9,421 nucleotides of DNA from Oscillospiraceae bacterium (lineage in GTDB: Bacteria > Bacillota > Clostridia > Oscillospirales > Oscillospiraceae). The position numbers were made by a program, and so were the translations under genes. A model generated the notes under the pieces. That model did no database searches and was not told the origin of the DNA. It was given only the letters and a program-made list of their open reading frames with translations. The stretch spans positions 1 through 9,421 of the forward strand of contig WRMX01000118.1 of NCBI GenBank assembly GCA_009776905.1, read 5' to 3'. How positions within the stretch are numbered: position 1 is the stretch's first letter; each line of letters begins with the position of its first letter. This document shows positions 6,915 through 9,421 of the stretch, piece after piece.

Positions 6915-7889
6915 TCAACCAATTTTCAACTGTACGCCAAATTTGTCCCTGAGCCCTGCAAAAGTCGCCGGATCTTTTGCCCTCTCCGCGTCATACTGCA
7001 ACACCGACTCGCGGTCATACATATATGCCTGCCAGCGCGCCAAGCCGCCAACGTCATACATCACAGCATCCGTACTCGCAGCCAGAGTATATCTTGCGAA
7101 CTTCGGAATCTTTACGATGCACTCCGGCCCCGCTGTGAATTCTTCGTTGATGACCTTGAACTTGACTTGCCCCGCAGTCACATAATACATTTCGGTATGG
7201 AGCGGATATTTGTCGGAAGCGACGCTAAATCCTTTGTCCATCTCAAATGCCCACATCTCGCAATGGCCGCCGTTCTCCCAGCGTGTCGTGATCATCTTCA
7301 ATGTCACGCCGTCGAGCTTGAACGTGGCGAGCGGGCGGTCGATGTGGCGGATTGTGGAACACTGTTCCACAGGAGTTTCTTTCCAAATCGGCGACTCACG
7401 CAAAAACATGTCGCTTTGCCCCAGCCTATCACGCGGCGGGAACTCCGGATCTTTCATGACATCGGGATTGTCCGCGCGGATCGTCGCCAGATAAGGCGAG
7501 TTGTCGCTGTTGGACAACCCATGGAAAAACCCCCTGTATTTCACGGGCGTATGGAAGTTCATGCCGTGAGCTTCAAACGGCTGGAGGTGGATGATGCTGC
7601 CTGCCGTAACGACGACTTTCATGCCGTTTACAAAAAGGTCCATGCTGCCGCTATCGACGAAAAAGTCTTCCCACCCGTATTGGTGTTCGTGGCAGTGCAT
7701 GTCTGTTTCTGCTCTGCCGGGCGCCGCAGGGTACATGATAGAGTCGGTCACGCAGAATAGCCTATCGGGGCCTTCCGGCATATGGATGGTACGTTGGTCT
7801 TCGCCCTTATGTCCATCCGGGTCAATTAGCTCGATAGGATACAGCCAGTCGTTTGGATTGTTCAGGTCTACCAGATATGGATGCCGCAT
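6915..7889 (-). CDS. Two-domain cupin protein, metal site in N-terminal domain
   Basis: Protein of 324 residues, cytoplasmic by lack of a signal peptide. The N-terminal cupin has a full ligand set: H65, H67 and H69 (MHCHEHQ), E74 and, in motif 2, H108 within PFEAHGMN. The C-terminal cupin (about 205-285) keeps HTEMYYVTAG (231-240) but has R266 (KFARYTL) where the motif 2 histidine is expected, so its metal site is probably lost. This is the reverse of the neighbouring cupin protein. A frame opens at 7931, but that ATG lies almost on the promoter start point and has no ribosome binding site. The ATG at 7889 has GAGGAGG 8 bases upstream; the ATG at 7895 is too close to it. First gene of the operon, with a leader of about 50 bases. 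Function unknown; KdgF-like sugar processing or an oxygenase are both possible. Confidence 0.8.
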   Translation of the reverse strand: MRHPYLVDLNNPNDWLYPIELIDPDGHKGEDQRTIHMPEGPDRLFCVTDSIMYPAAPGRAETDMHCHEHQYGWEDFFVDSGSMDLFVNGMKVVVTAGSIIHLQPFEAHGMNFHTPVKYRGFFHGLSNSDNSPYLATIRADNPDVMKDPEFPPRDRLGQSDMFLRESPIWKETPVEQCSTIRHIDRPLATFKLDGVTLKMITTRWENGGHCEMWAFEMDKGFSVASDKYPLHTEMYYVTAGQVKFKVINEEFTAGPECIVKIPKFARYTLAASTDAVMYDVGGLARWQAYMYDRESVLQYDAERAKDPATFAGLRDKFGVQLKIG

Positions 7890-7897
7890 AAACATTT

Positions 7898-7904
7898 CCT
7901 CCTC
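7898..7904 (-). promoter_or_regulatory. Ribosome binding site fixing the first cupin start
   Basis: GAGGAGG on the minus strand, 8 bases before the ATG at 7889 and only 2 bases before the in-frame ATG at 7895. It favours 7889 and rules against the ATG at 7931. Confidence 0.8.
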
Positions 7905-7946
7905 GTATAAGTTATTTTCATTATTAGTCATTCATATATACTAACC

Positions 7947-7975
7947 TTATACAAGCATTGCTCCCTTTTGTCAAA
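7947..7975 (-). promoter_or_regulatory. Promoter of the cupin-hydrolase operon
   Basis: Minus-strand TTGACA (7970-7975), a 17-base spacer and TATAAG (7947-7952). The block 7947-7977 matches the importer promoter block 3968-3998 at 27 of 31 positions, including CAATGCTTG in the spacer. Just upstream, CCAAT occurs twice 11 bases apart (within 7993-8008). A shared regulator with the importer operon is likely. Confidence 0.8.
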
Positions 7976-8020
7976 CCTTTTGTGCATTATTGATTGGAAA
8001 ATCATTGGTGAACTGCGCAG

Positions 8021-8049
8021 AAAAAGGCGCGGCAATGCCGTGCCTCTTT
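8021..8049 (-). terminator. Rho-independent terminator of dnaJ
   Basis: On the minus strand AAAGAGGCACGGC pairs with GCCGCGCCTTTTT around a 3-base loop: 13 positions with one A-C mismatch and one G-U pair, with the T-run forming the end of the stem. It lies 82 bases after the dnaJ stop and before the cupin operon promoter, separating the two units. Confidence 0.75.
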
Positions 8050-8131
8050 CGTAATTTTTGTATTTAGTGCCTAAACACTTCTCAACACCAACAAAAAACA
8101 AGATATTTTTCAGTACGCCAGTTGTCCATCG

Positions 8132-9256
8132 TCATTTTTTCTTACGCTTCTTTTTCTGCTCTGCGGGAGGCTCAGGGACAGTGGACGCAAACTGGAGCAA
8201 CAGCTCCTTTTGCTCAGCGCTCAACCCCATAGGAACGACGACATTCACAGTGACGAACTGATCGCCGCGCCCCGAACCGCGCAGATTTTGGATGCCCTTG
8301 CCGCGCAGCCTAAACACAGTCCCCGTCTGCGTCCCCTCCGGAATCGAATACTTCACCTTGCCGTCAAGCGTCGGCACCTCCAGCTCCGCGCCGAGCGCAG
8401 CTTGGACGAAAGACACAGGGATATCTACATACACCGCAGTGCCGTCGCGCTCGAACACCGCATGACGCAGCACTGTGATTGTAACATATAAATCGCCCGC
8501 TTCGCCGCCATTTGCTCCCGCGCTGCCTTGCCCACGCATCGATATTGTCTGCCCATCGTCGATGCCCGCAGGTACATTGACCTTGATATTCCGGTTTCTT
8601 CGAACAAGGCCAAGCCCCCGGCACTTAGTGCATGGCTGGTGGATGATTTTTCCTCTGCCGGAACACTTGGGACACTCCGTAGTGCTCTGCATGACCCCGA
8701 AAGGCGTGCGTTGTTGAGCAGTGACAGTCCCGCGGCCACTGCATTCGGGGCACTTTTCAGCAGTGGTCCCCTCTTTGCACCCTGTCCCTTCGCAGTCATC
8801 GCAGCCCTCGACGCGCGTGACAGCGATTTCCTTCTCACATCCAAAAGCCGCTTCTTCAAAAGTAACCACAAGTTCTGCCCTAATGCGTTCGCCTTTTCTG
8901 GGTGCATTTCGGTTGCGGCTGTTTCCTCCGCCTCCTCCAAAAATCGAACCGAAAAGGTCGCCGAGGTCAAAGTCCATCCCTCCGAAGCCGCCGAAACCGC
9001 CGAAACCGCTGCCCGCATTGAAGTTTGGATCAACTCCGGCATGGCCGAATTGGTCATACCTGGATTTTTTCTCGGCATCAGAAAGGACTTCATATGCTTC
9101 GTTTATTTCTTTAAACCTGGCTTCGGCGCCTTTGTCCCCGGGGTTTACGTCAGGGTGGTTCTTTTTTGCTTGTTGTCTGAATGCTTTCTTTATCTCTTCT
9201 TCAGACGCGTCCTTCCCGAGGCCAAGCACCTCGTAGAAATCTCGTTTCTCCCCCAT
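8132..9256 (-). CDS. dnaJ: Chaperone protein DnaJ (Hsp40)
   Basis: Co-chaperone that binds unfolded proteins and stimulates the ATPase of DnaK. 374 residues, the usual length for a full type I DnaJ. J domain at 6-70 with HPD at 34-36; Gly/Phe-rich linker at about 82-111; zinc region with four CxxCxGxG motifs starting at C152, C169, C195 and C209; then the C-terminal substrate-binding domains (about 220-345). All zinc cysteines are present. The last residues are a basic tail (QKKKRKKK), longer in lysine than in most relatives. The frame opens at 9286, but the ATG at 9256 gives the family start (GEKRDFYEVLG) and has GAGGAGG just before it. No dnaK or other heat-shock gene is visible in the bases upstream, where Firmicutes usually have dnaK. 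Confidence 0.98.
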   Translation of the reverse strand: MGEKRDFYEVLGLGKDASEEEIKKAFRQQAKKNHPDVNPGDKGAEARFKEINEAYEVLSDAEKKSRYDQFGHAGVDPNFNAGSGFGGFGGFGGMDFDLGDLFGSIFGGGGGNSRNRNAPRKGERIRAELVVTFEEAAFGCEKEIAVTRVEGCDDCEGTGCKEGTTAEKCPECSGRGTVTAQQRTPFGVMQSTTECPKCSGRGKIIHQPCTKCRGLGLVRRNRNIKVNVPAGIDDGQTISMRGQGSAGANGGEAGDLYVTITVLRHAVFERDGTAVYVDIPVSFVQAALGAELEVPTLDGKVKYSIPEGTQTGTVFRLRGKGIQNLRGSGRGDQFVTVNVVVPMGLSAEQKELLLQFASTVPEPPAEQKKKRKKK

Positions 9257-9258
9257 AT

Positions 9259-9265
9259 CCTCCTC
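9259..9265 (-). promoter_or_regulatory. Ribosome binding site fixing the dnaJ start
   Basis: GAGGAGG on the minus strand ending 2 bases before the ATG at 9256. The spacing is short for the 3' part of the motif, but GAGG at its 5' end gives about 5 bases. The upstream ATG at 9286 has no such site. Confidence 0.7.
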
Positions 9266-9272
9266 ACAAACT

Positions 9273-9355
9273 CCACTTCGTTCCATCAGCCGCTGAAGCG
9301 TCTGATATCCACTTCGTTACGTTGTTCGTCGTCTCCGATGACGACCCACTTCGTT
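9273..9355. repeat. Three CCACTTCGTT repeats at 36-37 bp spacing
   Basis: The 10-mer CCACTTCGTT (minus strand AACGAAGTGG) occurs at 9273-9282, 9309-9318 and 9346-9355, offsets 36 and 37. Flanks differ, so the repeat unit itself is short. The offsets would put the copies in different reading frames, so they are not a repeated peptide. The third copy forms the loop and inner stem of the hairpin at 9335-9369. Confidence 0.6.
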
Positions 9356-9421
9356 GGGCTCGTCATCGGTATAATGCCAGCTACATGAGCATAGCTTCGT
9401 CGCTCCGCATTGAAGACGCGA
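9286..9421 (-). other. Region upstream of dnaJ; short open frame, coding status unclear
   Basis: One minus-strand frame stays open from the window edge to a TGA at 9286-9288 and would encode the last 44 residues of a protein (ending VDIRRFSG). I do not recognise it, and it does not resemble the acidic DnaK C-terminus. The repeats and the hairpin in the same stretch argue that it is more likely non-coding. I see no convincing promoter and no CIRCE element. Confidence 0.3.
9335..9369. other. Strong hairpin upstream of dnaJ
   Basis: CCGATGACGA (9335-9344) pairs perfectly with TCGTCATCGG (9360-9369). Inside, CCCA pairs with TGGG with a single bulged base, leaving a 6-base loop CTTCGT. No T-run follows on either strand, so it is not a classical terminator. 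It may be part of a dispersed repeat or an RNA structure in the dnaJ leader. Confidence 0.55.

Noticed and set aside
6780..7760. 326-codon open frame on the plus strand
   Set aside because: Antisense to both cupin genes, with low-quality composition and no motif. The minus-strand frames have clear cupin motifs and good ribosome binding sites.
9273..9355. CRISPR array
   Set aside because: The spacing is CRISPR-like, but the repeated unit is only 10 bp, there are three copies, and no cas gene is near.
8528..9388. 286-codon plus-strand frame and 222-codon minus-strand frame within dnaJ
   Set aside because: Both are shadows of dnaJ, whose J domain and zinc motifs leave no doubt about the true frame.
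9257..9421. CIRCE heat-shock operator before dnaJ
   Set aside because: No TTAGCACTC/GAGTGCTAA inverted repeat is present. The hairpin found there has a different sequence.

Overview
The window looks like part of the chromosome of a Gram-positive anaerobe of the Clostridia. The evidence is a lipoprotein signal peptide with a lipobox, strong AGGAGG-type ribosome binding sites before nearly every gene, canonical TTGACA/TATAAG promoters and moderate GC. The exact taxon cannot be read from the sequence. All eight genes lie on the minus strand, so transcription runs from high to low coordinates. I saw no phage, transposon, CRISPR, tRNA or rRNA.

Right end (8132-9421): a complete dnaJ with its own rho-independent terminator at 8021-8049. 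It is preceded by a short region of regularly spaced 10-bp repeats and a strong hairpin. No dnaK is visible in the 165 bases upstream of dnaJ.

Middle (4155-7977): a three-gene unit. It runs from a TTGACA-17-TATAAG promoter through two different two-domain cupin proteins of unknown function to a cytoplasmic (alpha/alpha)6-barrel glycoside hydrolase related to the GH63/glucoamylase-like group. The genes are 11-16 bases apart, and the hydrolase ribosome binding site overlaps the stop codon of the second cupin gene.

Left (1-4009): a second unit encoding a sugar ABC importer of the RbsA/RbsC type, with a double ATPase and two RbsC-family permeases. A 135-base gap follows, then the start of a lipoprotein that is probably a solute-binding protein, cut by the window edge.

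The two units are tied together by their promoters. A 31-bp block covering the -10, spacer and -35 is 27/31 identical between them, including spacer bases with no reason to be conserved for RNA polymerase alone. The importer promoter also carries a 17-bp palindrome over its -35 box. My reading is one regulon: the importer brings in a small glycoside or oligosaccharide, the hydrolase cleaves it inside the cell, and the two cupins process the sugar or the aglycone. Substrate and regulator are not visible. The cupin pair is the least explained part: each protein has one cupin domain with a full set of metal ligands and one degenerate domain, in opposite order.
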